Shown here piece by piece: positions 24,226 to 32,259 of a stretch of DNA of 39,731 bases. Source of the DNA: an uncultured Alistipes sp. (GTDB taxonomy: Bacteria; Bacteroidota; Bacteroidia; Bacteroidales; Rikenellaceae); assembly GCA_910586375.1 (NCBI GenBank), contig CAJUIE010000003.1:1-39731 (forward strand). Reading direction: 5' to 3'. The position numbers and the translations under genes were made by a program. The notes beneath the pieces were generated by a model. That model did not search any database. It worked only from the letters and a program-made list of their open reading frames with translations, and had not been told where the DNA came from. How positions within the stretch are numbered: the stretch's first letter is position 1; the number at the start of each line of letters is the position of its first letter.

Positions 24226-24255
24226 TCGCCCTCCATGGAGGGCGATTTTTTTTTT
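24226..24255 (+). terminator. Rho-independent terminator
   Basis: A perfect 20-bp palindrome, TCGCCCTCCATGGAGGGCGA, followed by ten T residues. It ends the small membrane protein gene and isolates EF-G2. Confidence 0.93.
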
Positions 24256-24265
24256 GTTTCGGGGG

Positions 24266-24374
24266 TTGTTTTTGTTGATTATTTTGTATATTTATAGTCG
24301 ACAAACCGAAAACCTTCATAATTTATGCAGGTTTCGATAAGCCAGGGCGAGAAAACCTTAAAACTTCACCAGAT
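24266..24374 (+). promoter_or_regulatory. Promoter region and structured leader of EF-G2 gene
   Basis: A weak promoter candidate has TTG at 24266-24268 and TATATTTA at 24287-24294. The leader contains CGAAAACCT (24307-24315) pairing with AGGTTTCG (24329-24336) around a 13-nt loop. A second GAAAACCTT at 24351-24359, just before the start codon, could pair with the same AGGTTT arm. Confidence 0.42.
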
Positions 24375-26531
24375 ATGAAAAATTATGCAGCCAAAGAGAT
24401 CAAGAACATTGTTCTGATTGGTGCTCCCGGCACAGGCAAGACCACCCTGGCCGAAGCGATGGCCTATGAAGGCAAGGTCATCGACCGCCGGGGCAGTATC
24501 GAGGCGGGCAACACCCTCTCGGACAACACCGACATCGAACACGAATACAAGCGCTCGATCTACTCGACGATTCTCTTTACGGAGTTCATGGATCGCAAGC
24601 TCAACATCATCGACTGTCCGGGATCGGACGACTTCTGCGGCAGCCTTTTTTCAGCTTTTAAGGTCGGGGACGTGGGTGTCTTTCTTTATAGTGCCGTCAA
24701 CGGCTGGGAGGTCGGCAGTGAGATACAGGCACGTTACGCCCGACTGCTGAAAAAGCCCGTTATTGGCGTCATCAACCAACTTGACCACGATAAAGCTAAT
24801 TTTGAAGCCGCTTTTGAGTCGATCCGCGCCTCTTCGCGTGTGAAGCCTGTCATCGTGCAGTATCCCGTCAACCAGGGTGCTGGCTTTGATTCGTTCATCG
24901 ATGTGCTGATGATGAAGATGTACCGCTTCAAGGACCACGACGGCCACCGTGAGGAGCTGGAGATACCCGCCGGGGAGCTGGAGAAGGCCATGTCTCTTAA
25001 TAAGGAGCTGGTCGAGATGGCCGCCGAGCACGACGAGGAGTTGATGGAGCTTTATTTCGACAAGGGCACCCTCACGCAGGATGACATCCGGCAGGGCCTC
25101 AAGATCGGCGTTTCGAAACGCGAGGTGATGCCCATTTTCTGCACGAGCGGCAAGCGCGACATCGGCACCAAGCGTCTGATGGAGTTCATCATCAACGTGG
25201 CTCCAGGCCCGCTTAAAGCCCCCGCTTTCCTCACGACCGAGGGCGAGGAACTCCCTGCCGACGCCGAGGCCCCGACCGCAGCGTTCGTCTTCAAAAGCCA
25301 GATCGAACAGCACATCGGCGAAATCACTTACTTCCGTGTGATCCGCGGTAAGATCACGGAGGGCACCGAACTGCTCAATACCCGCACGGGCAACAAGGAG
25401 AAACTCTCGCAGCTCTTCGCCGTGGCGGGCAAGAACCGCATCAAGGTGACGGAACTATCGGCCGGCGACATCGGCTGCACGGTCAAGCTCAAAGGCACGC
25501 GCACCAACGACACCCTCGCCGCACCGGGCACACCTGTCACCGTGGAACCCATCGTTTTCCCCGAACCGCGTTATCGTGCCGCTCTCAAGTGCAAGGATCA
25601 GGGTGATGAGGAGAAGTTGGGTAAGATATTGAATGATGCGAAGTTCGAGGATCCCACTATTCTGGTCGACTACTCCAGGGAGCTGAAGCAGACCATCATC
25701 CAGGGACAGGGCGAACACCATCTCAACATCCTGCGTTCGCGCATCCATGCCGAGAACAAGCTCGACTACGAATACGCTGCGCCAAAGATTCCCTATCGCG
25801 AAACCATTACCAAGGTTGCGCAGGCCGATTATCGTCACAAGAAGCAGTCGGGTGGTGCCGGGCAGTTCGGCGAAGTGCATATGATTGTCGAACCCTATTA
25901 TGAGGGGATGCCCGAACCGAAGAATTATAAAGTTGCAGGCAAGGGCGACATGGCGGTGAATGTCAAGACAAAGGAGGAATATGACCTGCCGTGGGGCGGT
26001 AAGTTGCAATTTTATTCGGCCATTGTGGGCGGTTCCATCGACGCACGCTTCATGCCGGCCATCCTGAAGGGCATCATGGAGAAGATGGATGAGGGACCGC
26101 TGACGGGTTCCTATGCCCGCGACATCCGCGTGGTGATCTACGACGGCAAGATGCACCCGGTGGATTCGAACGAAATATCGTTCAAGCTGGCAGCCCGCAA
26201 CGCTTTCAAGGAGGCGTTCCGCAACGCCGGGCCCAAAATTATGGAACCGGTTTATAACGTCGAGGTTCTTGTCCCGGGCGATTATATGGGCGCTGTGATG
26301 AGTGACTTGCAGAACCGCCGCGCCATGATCCTCGGCATGGAGTCCGACAAGGGCTTCGACCGGCTCAACGCTGCTGTGCCGCTGGCCGAACTTTATCGTT
26401 ATTCGACCACCCTTTCATCGCTCACGTCGGGCTCGGCAACCTACACCATGAAGTTCGCCAGCTACGAGCAGGTGCCCGCCGATGTGCAGGAGAAGCTGCT
26501 CAAAGCTTATACCGACACCGACGAGGAGTAG
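24375..26531 (+). CDS. fusA2: Elongation factor G paralogue EF-G2, GTPase motifs degenerate
   Basis: A 718-aa protein with full EF-G architecture: G domain (1-290), domain II (about 305-400), III (about 415-490), IV (about 500-615, with HKKQSGGAGQFGEVH) and V (from about 620, EPVYNVEVLVPGDYMGAVMSD). G1 is present as GAPGTGKTT (16-24), but G3 reads DCPGS (80-84) with Ser in place of the catalytic His, and G4 reads NQLD (134-137) in place of NKxD. This agrees with the Bacteroides EF-G2 paralogue reported to support translation without GTP hydrolysis and to be needed for gut colonisation. The housekeeping EF-G is not in the window. Monocistronic between two strong terminators. Confidence 0.92.
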   Translation: MKNYAAKEIKNIVLIGAPGTGKTTLAEAMAYEGKVIDRRGSIEAGNTLSDNTDIEHEYKRSIYSTILFTEFMDRKLNIIDCPGSDDFCGSLFSAFKVGDVGVFLYSAVNGWEVGSEIQARYARLLKKPVIGVINQLDHDKANFEAAFESIRASSRVKPVIVQYPVNQGAGFDSFIDVLMMKMYRFKDHDGHREELEIPAGELEKAMSLNKELVEMAAEHDEELMELYFDKGTLTQDDIRQGLKIGVSKREVMPIFCTSGKRDIGTKRLMEFIINVAPGPLKAPAFLTTEGEELPADAEAPTAAFVFKSQIEQHIGEITYFRVIRGKITEGTELLNTRTGNKEKLSQLFAVAGKNRIKVTELSAGDIGCTVKLKGTRTNDTLAAPGTPVTVEPIVFPEPRYRAALKCKDQGDEEKLGKILNDAKFEDPTILVDYSRELKQTIIQGQGEHHLNILRSRIHAENKLDYEYAAPKIPYRETITKVAQADYRHKKQSGGAGQFGEVHMIVEPYYEGMPEPKNYKVAGKGDMAVNVKTKEEYDLPWGGKLQFYSAIVGGSIDARFMPAILKGIMEKMDEGPLTGSYARDIRVVIYDGKMHPVDSNEISFKLAARNAFKEAFRNAGPKIMEPVYNVEVLVPGDYMGAVMSDLQNRRAMILGMESDKGFDRLNAAVPLAELYRYSTTLSSLTSGSATYTMKFASYEQVPADVQEKLLKAYTDTDEE

Positions 26532-26556
26532 CTCTTCCGTGCGGTTTTGCATCGTG

Positions 26557-26593
26557 CATCGGCGGCCCCTGAACCGGGGCCGCCGATGGCTTT
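26557..26593 (+). terminator. Terminator after EF-G2
   Basis: A 13-bp perfect stem, CATCGGCGGCCCC (26557-26569) with GGGGCCGCCGATG (26576-26588), loop TGAACC, followed by GCTTTTC. Confidence 0.82.
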
Positions 26594-26700
26594 TCGAAGA
26601 ACAGCCCTTGCCGGAGAGCCCGCGCTTCGCGCGTCCGCCCAGCCGGGAACGCGAAAAATAATTGACGAGCGGCAGCCACCGCTGGCTGCGGGCTTACTTC
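26594..26700. repeat. GC-rich intergenic region with palindromes
   Basis: Part of a 312-bp gap with no gene. It contains GCGCTTCGCGCG and GCAGCCACCGCTGGCTGC hairpins, similar in composition to the family A gaps. Confidence 0.45.
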
Positions 26701-26747
26701 GGGTCGCATCTCTTATTCCCGGGCCGCATCTCTTATTCCCGGGCCGC
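26701..26747. repeat. 20-bp tandem repeat, two copies plus partial third
   Basis: GGGTCGCATCTCTTATTCCC (26701-26720) is followed directly by GGGCCGCATCTCTTATTCCC (26721-26740), one base different, then GGGCCGC (26741-26747). It lies about 60 bp upstream of the PiT promoter. Confidence 0.9.
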
Positions 26748-26809
26748 TGCATGGTGTTAAATTAATGTTAACAATGAATTGTGCCGGTATTTCGTCGCGA
26801 AAATTGGTT

Positions 26810-26817
26810 TAAATTTG
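26810..26817 (+). promoter_or_regulatory. -7 box for PiT-DUF4924 operon
   Basis: TAAATTTG, 26 nt upstream of the ATG at 26844. The upstream in-frame start at 26781 would precede this box and is rejected. Confidence 0.6.
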
Positions 26818-26843
26818 TTCGATTATTGCAAGAAACCTCTTCT

Positions 26844-29066
26844 ATGAGCGACCTTTACACCGTTATTGTCGGCATTCTGGGTATCCTCGCTGTTTCAGGT
26901 CTTTTTGTCGGCGTCACCAACGACGCAGTAAATTTTCTCAACTCCGCTATTGGTTCCCGGGCCGCTTCGTTGAAAGTCATCCTCCTGGTGGCTTCGGCGG
27001 GCATCGTTGTGGGGGTGGTCACCTCGAGCGGCATGATGGAGGTGGCCCGCAGTGGTATGTTCAACCCCGGGCTCTTTACCTTCCACGAGGTGATGATGCT
27101 TTATCTGGGCGTCATGTTCGCCAACATCATCCTGCTTGATCTTTACAACTCGTGGGGACTGCCTACGTCAACCACCGTGTCGCTGATCTTCTGTCTGCTG
27201 GGGTCGGCCATCGCCGTGTCGATTTATAAAATATCAAAGGACCCCGCCTTGAGCGCCGGATCGCTGGGGCAGTTCATCAATACCTCGCGCGCCATGGGTA
27301 TTGTCTCGGCCATCCTGCTGTCGGTGGTCATCGCTTTTACGTGTGGCACCCTTGTGATGTATTTCTCGCGCCTGCTTTTCTCGTTCCGTTATACGACGCT
27401 CTTCCGTCGGTATGGCTCGCTCTGGTGCGGTGCGTCGCTTACGGCGATTGTCTATTTTGCCCTCTTTAAGGGACTCAGGAGTGTGCTGGAGGGCCATCGG
27501 ATCATCCGTCTGCTCGACGATCATCTGTTTGTGGCTGTGGTTGTCTGCTGGATCGTCTGCTCGCTGCTGCTCTTTTTCATCCAGCGTTTCCGGATCAATA
27601 TCCTGCGCATCACCATTCTTTCGGGAACGTTCGCTCTGGCCCTGGCTTTTGCCGGCAACGACCTCGTGAACTTCATCGGTGTGCCCGTGGCTGGATTTGA
27701 CGCTTATTCCATCGCCCGCCATTCGGGCGACGAGGCCATGCTCATGGGGGCGCTCAACGAAAACGTCCCGGCCAATTTCTTTGTTCTGCTTTCGGCAGGG
27801 CTTATGATGATTCTCACGCTGTGGACCTCGAAAAAGGCGATGCACGTCACCGAGACCGAATTGGCGCTTTCGGCTCAGGGTGACGAAGGTCAGGAGCAGT
27901 ACGGCTCGTCGCTTTTCTCGCGTACGATCGTGCGGGCTGCACTCAGCGTCAGCGCCGGGGTAGAGCGGGTGGTGCCCAAACGCATCCGGGAGCGGATTGC
28001 GCGGCGTTTCGAATACGAAGACGTCGAGCACAGCGGCGCCCCCTATGACATGATTCGCGCCACGGTCAATCTGACCACCTCGGCGTTGCTTATCTCGCTG
28101 GCGACGTCGCTCAAACTGCCTTTGTCGACCACTTATGTCTGTTTCATGGTGGCTATGGGTTCATCGCTGGCCGATCGGGCCTGGGGCCGCGAGAGCGCCG
28201 TTTATCGCATCTCGGGTGTCATGACCGTGGTTGCGGGATGGTTCATTACGGCATTGGGCGGCTTCCTGATCGCATTTGTAGTGGGCCTGGCACTCATCTA
28301 TGGTGGAATGCCGGCTTTCGTCCTAATCACTTTGCTGTGCGGCTATATGCTCGTTCACAGCAATTTTCTCAAGAAGAACAAGACTGTGGCCGTTGCCGTG
28401 CGCAAGTCTGAGACCAACGAAGACATCATCGCTGCCCTGCGCGACGAGGTTTGCATGACGATGGAGTGTGCAACGAAGATTTATGACCGCACGCTCATCG
28501 CCGTGATGAAGGAGAACCGCAAGGTGTTGCGCGACATGGTGAAGGAGTCGAATGATCTTTTTTATCAGTCGCGCGAACGCAAATATACACTGCTGCCAAC
28601 ACTCAGGAAGCTCCAGGGCAGTGACGTCAATACGGCCCACTACTACGTGCAGGTAGTTGATTATCTGAACGAAATGACCAAGGCTCTGATGCACATTACA
28701 CGCCCGGCTTTCGAGCACATCGATAACAACCACGAGGGCCTCTCGGTAGAGCAGACGCGCGACCTGATGGACATCAACGACTCTGTGGAGTCGATTTATC
28801 GACGGATCAACCTCATGTTGCGGGACGGCGATTTCACCGACATTGAGATTGTGCTGTCGCTGCGGGACCAGCTCTTTGAGTCGATTGCCGATGCCGTGAA
28901 GTCGGAGCTTACGCGGATTAACGAGGCCAAGTCCAACACCAAGGCATCGATGCTTTACCTGACGATTCTGACCGAGACCAAGAACATGGTGCTTCAGTCG
29001 CGTAACCTCCTGAAATCGCAGCAATACTTCCTCAAGCACCGCGCCGAGAAGAAGTGGATCAAATAA
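26844..29066 (+). CDS. Inorganic phosphate transporter (PiT family) with C-terminal PhoU-like domain
   Basis: A 740-aa inner-membrane Pi:cation symporter. Two PiT half-repeats are present: VTNDAVNFLNSAIGSRAAS near the N-terminus and GNDLVNFIGVPVAGFDAY in the second half. Both carry the GANDVAN-like signature in divergent form. The WGLPTSTTVSLIFCLLGSA and LKLPLSTTYVCFMVAMGSS pairs are typical. About ten or more membrane helices lie between residues 5 and 530. The last ~210 residues are soluble and helical (EDIIAALRDEVCMTMECATKI onward), resembling the PhoU-like accessory protein often encoded beside pit genes, here fused. DUF4924 follows after one base. Confidence 0.9.
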   Translation: MSDLYTVIVGILGILAVSGLFVGVTNDAVNFLNSAIGSRAASLKVILLVASAGIVVGVVTSSGMMEVARSGMFNPGLFTFHEVMMLYLGVMFANIILLDLYNSWGLPTSTTVSLIFCLLGSAIAVSIYKISKDPALSAGSLGQFINTSRAMGIVSAILLSVVIAFTCGTLVMYFSRLLFSFRYTTLFRRYGSLWCGASLTAIVYFALFKGLRSVLEGHRIIRLLDDHLFVAVVVCWIVCSLLLFFIQRFRINILRITILSGTFALALAFAGNDLVNFIGVPVAGFDAYSIARHSGDEAMLMGALNENVPANFFVLLSAGLMMILTLWTSKKAMHVTETELALSAQGDEGQEQYGSSLFSRTIVRAALSVSAGVERVVPKRIRERIARRFEYEDVEHSGAPYDMIRATVNLTTSALLISLATSLKLPLSTTYVCFMVAMGSSLADRAWGRESAVYRISGVMTVVAGWFITALGGFLIAFVVGLALIYGGMPAFVLITLLCGYMLVHSNFLKKNKTVAVAVRKSETNEDIIAALRDEVCMTMECATKIYDRTLIAVMKENRKVLRDMVKESNDLFYQSRERKYTLLPTLRKLQGSDVNTAHYYVQVVDYLNEMTKALMHITRPAFEHIDNNHEGLSVEQTRDLMDINDSVESIYRRINLMLRDGDFTDIEIVLSLRDQLFESIADAVKSELTRINEAKSNTKASMLYLTILTETKNMVLQSRNLLKSQQYFLKHRAEKKWIK

Positions 29067-29067
29067 T

Positions 29068-29625
29068 ATGGACATAGCACAAGCCAGGCGGCGGGAGAAT
29101 ATCGCCGAATATATCCTCTATTTATGGCAGCTCGAAGATCTGCTGCGGGCTCTTCAGTTCAGCCCTGAGGCGATTCATTCGCAACTTGTGGCGCCGCGCC
29201 AGGAGATAGACGAGGCCCGCAAGTCGGTTTTTCTGATGTGGTACCTCGACATCGCCAACCTGCTGCGTCAGGAGGGTAAGGAGGAGAAGGGGCACCTCGA
29301 ACATACACTTCACTTGATCCGCGACTTGCACGACCTGCATCTGCAACTGCTCAGGCTCCCGGCCGGGGAGCATTACCGGCAGGCCTGGGCGCGGCTTGAA
29401 CCCGAATTACCGCACTTGCGGGCCGTGATGGGCAATCCTGGCATGAGCGACACGGAGTTGTGTTTTCGGGCGCTTTATGCCGTTATGCTTTATCGTATCA
29501 AGGGCCAGGGCGAGTGTCCGGCTATTGCCGATACGATTGACCTGGTCTCCCCCGTAATCGGCGAGCTGGCGGCGATGTACGGGAAGGTGGAGCGCGGGGA
29601 ACTGGACTTGTTCAAGGATCGTTGA
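29068..29625 (+). CDS. DUF4924 family protein
   Basis: A 185-aa, mostly helical cytoplasmic protein (MDIAQARRRENIAEYILYLW) matching the Bacteroidetes DUF4924 family of unknown function. Only 1 nt separates it from the PiT stop codon, so it is very likely co-translated with the transporter and may act with it. Its 3' end overlaps the convergent acetyltransferase gene by 14 bp. Confidence 0.82.
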   Translation: MDIAQARRRENIAEYILYLWQLEDLLRALQFSPEAIHSQLVAPRQEIDEARKSVFLMWYLDIANLLRQEGKEEKGHLEHTLHLIRDLHDLHLQLLRLPAGEHYRQAWARLEPELPHLRAVMGNPGMSDTELCFRALYAVMLYRIKGQGECPAIADTIDLVSPVIGELAAMYGKVERGELDLFKDR

Positions 29626-30202
29626 CTGCAACGGAGGCGGCCCAATCCTCGCGCGAAAGGCGGCTGATGTGCTCGGTTGCGACGACGCCCGTAAGAGGCC
29701 AAAATTGGTCGTGTTCTGTGCGGAGGTAACGGAATCCGCATTTTTCCTGCACGCGCTGCGATCGGATGTTGCCGTCGAACCAGCCGCACCACAAAGCGGA
29801 ATAGTCCAATGTTTCGAAAGCCCGCCGCATCAAGGCCCGCAAGGCCTCGGTCATCAGTCCGCGGCCCCAATAAGGCACGCCGAGCCAATAGCCGACCTCG
29901 GCTTCATCGGCTGCAATAGCGATGTTGCTTGCATCGGCCGCGATCAACCCGATGCAGCCGACGATGCTGTCGGTCTCGCGCAACACTACGGCATAGGTTT
30001 CCGGTGTGCTGAAGACGGTGCGAATGATCTCGGCGCTCTCCTCCGCTGACCGGTGGGGCGGCCATCCGGCTGCCGGCCCGACCCGCTCGTCGCAGGCCAG
30101 GACGTAGAGAGCTTCGGCATCGTCGCAGCACCAAGGCCGCAGAATCAGCCGCCCGGTAGACAACCGATCTTCTTTTGTCGTTTCGTTTCGCATTGTTTGC
30201 AT
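29612..30202 (-). CDS. GNAT family N-acetyltransferase (RimJ/RimL-like)
   Basis: A 196-aa acetyl-CoA-dependent acyltransferase. The N-terminal strand STGRLILRPWCCDDAEALY, the region AEVGYWLGVPYWGRGLMTEALR with the acetyl-CoA pyrophosphate loop, and NIRSQRVQEKCGFRY are characteristic of the GNAT_3/RimJ-RimL subgroup. The target (ribosomal protein, other protein or small amine) is unknown. Start may be the ATG at 30202 or at 30193. Located downstream of rpmH on the same strand but behind a terminator. Confidence 0.9.
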   Translation of the reverse strand: MQTMRNETTKEDRLSTGRLILRPWCCDDAEALYVLACDERVGPAAGWPPHRSAEESAEIIRTVFSTPETYAVVLRETDSIVGCIGLIAADASNIAIAADEAEVGYWLGVPYWGRGLMTEALRALMRRAFETLDYSALWCGWFDGNIRSQRVQEKCGFRYLRTEHDQFWPLTGVVATEHISRLSREDWAASVAVNDP

Positions 30203-30256
30203 CCGTTATTGTTCCGATGCGGCGCGACTTTGCTCCGTCCGCCGACCATGCCGACG

Positions 30257-30280
30257 AAAAAAGCCGACCATATGGCCGGC
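30257..30280 (-). terminator. Terminator of rpmH
   Basis: The minus strand reads GCCGGCCATATGGTCGGC (30280-30263), a near-perfect palindrome, followed by TTTTTT. It lies 28 nt past the rpmH stop. Confidence 0.78.
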
Positions 30281-30308
30281 TTCGATCTGTCTGCGTTCGA
30301 GACGGAAT

Positions 30309-30476
30309 CTATGCGTACTTGAACGTCGATTCGTCCGAGACGGTCAGCTTCTTGCGACCTTTGGCACGACGTGCTGCCAACACCTTGCGACCGTTCGCCG
30401 TGGCCATACGGGCGCGGAAGCCGTGCTTGTTGATTCTCTTCCGGCGCGAGGGCTGGTAAGTTCTCTTCATTGCCAT
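30309..30476 (-). CDS. rpmH: 50S ribosomal protein L34
   Basis: A 55-aa, strongly basic protein: MAMKRTYQPSRRKRINKHGF, then RARMATANGRKVLAARRAKG, then RKKLTVSDESTFKYA. This is bacterial L34, a small protein buried in the 50S subunit. The usual family start would be the second Met (30470, MKRTYQPS); both are possible. It is not next to rnpA or dnaA here; murA lies divergently upstream. Its own promoter and terminator frame it. Confidence 0.96.
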   Translation of the reverse strand: MAMKRTYQPSRRKRINKHGFRARMATANGRKVLAARRAKGRKKLTVSDESTFKYA

Positions 30477-30519
30477 AGTTATCTCTGTTTTTGTTGTTTC
30501 GCTACATTTTTACGGATTG

Positions 30520-30549
30520 CAAAAGTATAACAAAAAAGCGAATTGCAAA
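30520..30549 (-). promoter_or_regulatory. Promoter of rpmH
   Basis: On the minus strand, -33 TTTG (30546-30549), an 18-nt spacer and -7 TACTTTTG (30520-30527), within AT-rich DNA. The leader is about 38 nt. Confidence 0.75.
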
Positions 30550-30600
30550 AATTTTTCGCGAAAATATTTCGAATAGCTCCGGAAAACGGTCGATTCTTCC

Positions 30601-30680
30601 TATCTTTGACGACGTAGAAGATACTCCTGCCCGGCAAAAAAAAGCCAGCTTGTTTTTGCCTTCGCTTAATCGTATCTTTG
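30601..30680 (+). promoter_or_regulatory. Twin-box promoter element, copy 2 (drives murA)
   Basis: An 80-bp element with TATCTTTG at both ends (30601-30608 and 30673-30680). The downstream box lies 45 nt before the murA ATG, with TTG at 30650-30652 spaced 20 nt from it. It shares AGATACTCCTGCCCGGCAAA and TAATCGTATCTTTG with copy 1 (7782-7863 on the other strand). Between them, GGCAAAAA...TTTTTGCC forms a hairpin at the same relative place as GCGCAA...TTGCGC in copy 1. Confidence 0.7.
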
Positions 30681-30725
30681 TAAGAGCGTCCGCCTTGGGC
30701 CGGCGCTTCCAAACCACAAACGAAC

Positions 30726-32036
30726 ATGGCAGTTTTCAAAGTAGAGGGCGGGCACCGTCTGAGCGGCAGCATCACGCCTCAGGGCGCCAAAAACGAGGCT
30801 TTGCAGATCATCTGCGCCGCCCTGCTTACTTCCGAACAGGTTACGGTGCATAATGTACCCCGTATTCTCGACGTCCTGCAACTCATCGAATTGCTGCGGT
30901 GCATGGGTGTCAGGGTCGAGCAACTCGACGAGGAGACTTATACGTTTTGCGCCCGGGAGATTGATTTTGGGTACCTGCGCAGCAACGATTATCGTCAGCG
31001 TTGTATGCGTTTGCGGGGATCGGTAATGTTGATCGGGCCGATGTTGGCGCGTTTCGGTGTGGGTTATATCCCCAAGCCCGGTGGCGACAAGATCGGACGG
31101 CGTAGATTGGATACCCATTTTCTGGGGTTTCAGAAGTTGGGTGCGAAGTTCGATTTCGACGTCGCCGACGAGTTTTTCGTGGTCGAGGGTAAGGAACTGA
31201 AGGGCACTTATATGTTGCTGGATGAGGCTTCTGTGACCGGCACGGCCAATATCATCATGGCAGCCGTCCTGGCCAGGGGCACGACCACTATTTATAATGC
31301 CGCGTGCGAACCTTATGTGCAGCAGTTGTGCAAGATGCTGAACTGCATGGGCGCGAAAATTTCGGGCATCGCTTCGAACTTGCTTACGATCGAAGGCGTT
31401 GAGGCGCTGGGCGGTACGGAACATAGGTTGCTGCCTGATATGATCGAGGTCGGGAGCTTTATCGGCATGGCTGCCATGAACCGCTCGGAGCTGACAATCA
31501 AGGATGTATCGTATGAAAATCTGGGCATTATCCCGGCCCAGTTCGCGCGTATGGGCATTTGCTTCGAACAGCGCGGTGACGACATTTTTATTCCGCAGCA
31601 GGACCATTACGGCATCGATACCTTCATGGATGGGTCGATCATGACCATTGCCGATGCTCCGTGGCCGGGCCTTACCCCTGACCTGCTGTCGATTTTCTTA
31701 GTGGTGGCTACGCAGGCTAAGGGTTCGGTGTTGATTCACCAGAAGATGTTCGAGAGCCGCCTTTTCTTTGTCGATAAACTCATTGATATGGGGGCTCAGA
31801 TTATTCTGTGCGATCCCCACCGCGCGACGGTGATCGGTCACGACCACCGTATCCGGCTGAGGGCCACGCGCATGACCTCGCCCGACATCCGGGCCGGCGT
31901 GGCGCTGCTGATTGCCGCAATGTCGGCCGAGGGGGTTTCGACGATTCAGAATATCGACCAGATCGACCGCGGTTATAAGGATATCGACACGCGGCTGAAT
32001 GCTTTGGGAGCCCGAATCATGCGGGTAGAGGAGTAG
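30726..32036 (+). CDS. murA: UDP-N-acetylglucosamine 1-carboxyvinyltransferase, Cys-to-Asp active site
   Basis: A 436-aa EPSP-synthase-fold enzyme, catalysing the first committed step of peptidoglycan synthesis (enolpyruvyl transfer to UDP-GlcNAc). N-terminus FKVEGGHRLSGSITPQGAKNEAL carries the conserved KN. The active-site loop reads PKPGGDKIGRRRLDTHF: Asp121 replaces the Cys (Cys115 in E. coli) that fosfomycin alkylates. Asp-type MurA enzymes, as in Mycobacterium and Chlamydia, are active and fosfomycin-resistant. Length is slightly above E. coli MurA (419). Transcribed from the twin-box element, with repeats downstream and no clear operon partner. Confidence 0.96.
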   Translation: MAVFKVEGGHRLSGSITPQGAKNEALQIICAALLTSEQVTVHNVPRILDVLQLIELLRCMGVRVEQLDEETYTFCAREIDFGYLRSNDYRQRCMRLRGSVMLIGPMLARFGVGYIPKPGGDKIGRRRLDTHFLGFQKLGAKFDFDVADEFFVVEGKELKGTYMLLDEASVTGTANIIMAAVLARGTTTIYNAACEPYVQQLCKMLNCMGAKISGIASNLLTIEGVEALGGTEHRLLPDMIEVGSFIGMAAMNRSELTIKDVSYENLGIIPAQFARMGICFEQRGDDIFIPQQDHYGIDTFMDGSIMTIADAPWPGLTPDLLSIFLVVATQAKGSVLIHQKMFESRLFFVDKLIDMGAQIILCDPHRATVIGHDHRIRLRATRMTSPDIRAGVALLIAAMSAEGVSTIQNIDQIDRGYKDIDTRLNALGARIMRVEE

Positions 32037-32044
32037 TGGGCGTT

Positions 32045-32235
32045 CGAGGTCGAAGCCTGCGGCTGGGACGCGCGAAAGCGCGGGCCTTCGCCGGGGGGAG
32101 GCTTCGGCCCGGCGGCTCCGAAGAAGCCGGAAACCGAGTAAAATTGTCATTCTGAGGCTTTGGCCGAAGAATCTGATTTGCACCAAAGCTCCGATCGAAA
32201 ATCGTGAAAACCGCAGCTCTGCTCTGCGGAGGCTT
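32045..32235. repeat. Intergenic repeats: family A palindromes plus family B element
   Basis: The murA-tdk gap holds GAAGCCTGCGGC, GCGCGAAAGCGCG, CCTTCGCCGGGGG and GGCTCCGAAGAAGCCGG. A family B copy follows at 32146-32174 (GTCATTCTGAG to AAGAATCT). No gene seen. Confidence 0.62.
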
Positions 32236-32259
32236 GCAAAACGTTAACTTTTATATCGT

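Noticed and set aside
26701..26747. CRISPR array
   Set aside because: The 20-bp units are directly adjacent with no spacers, and no cas genes are present.
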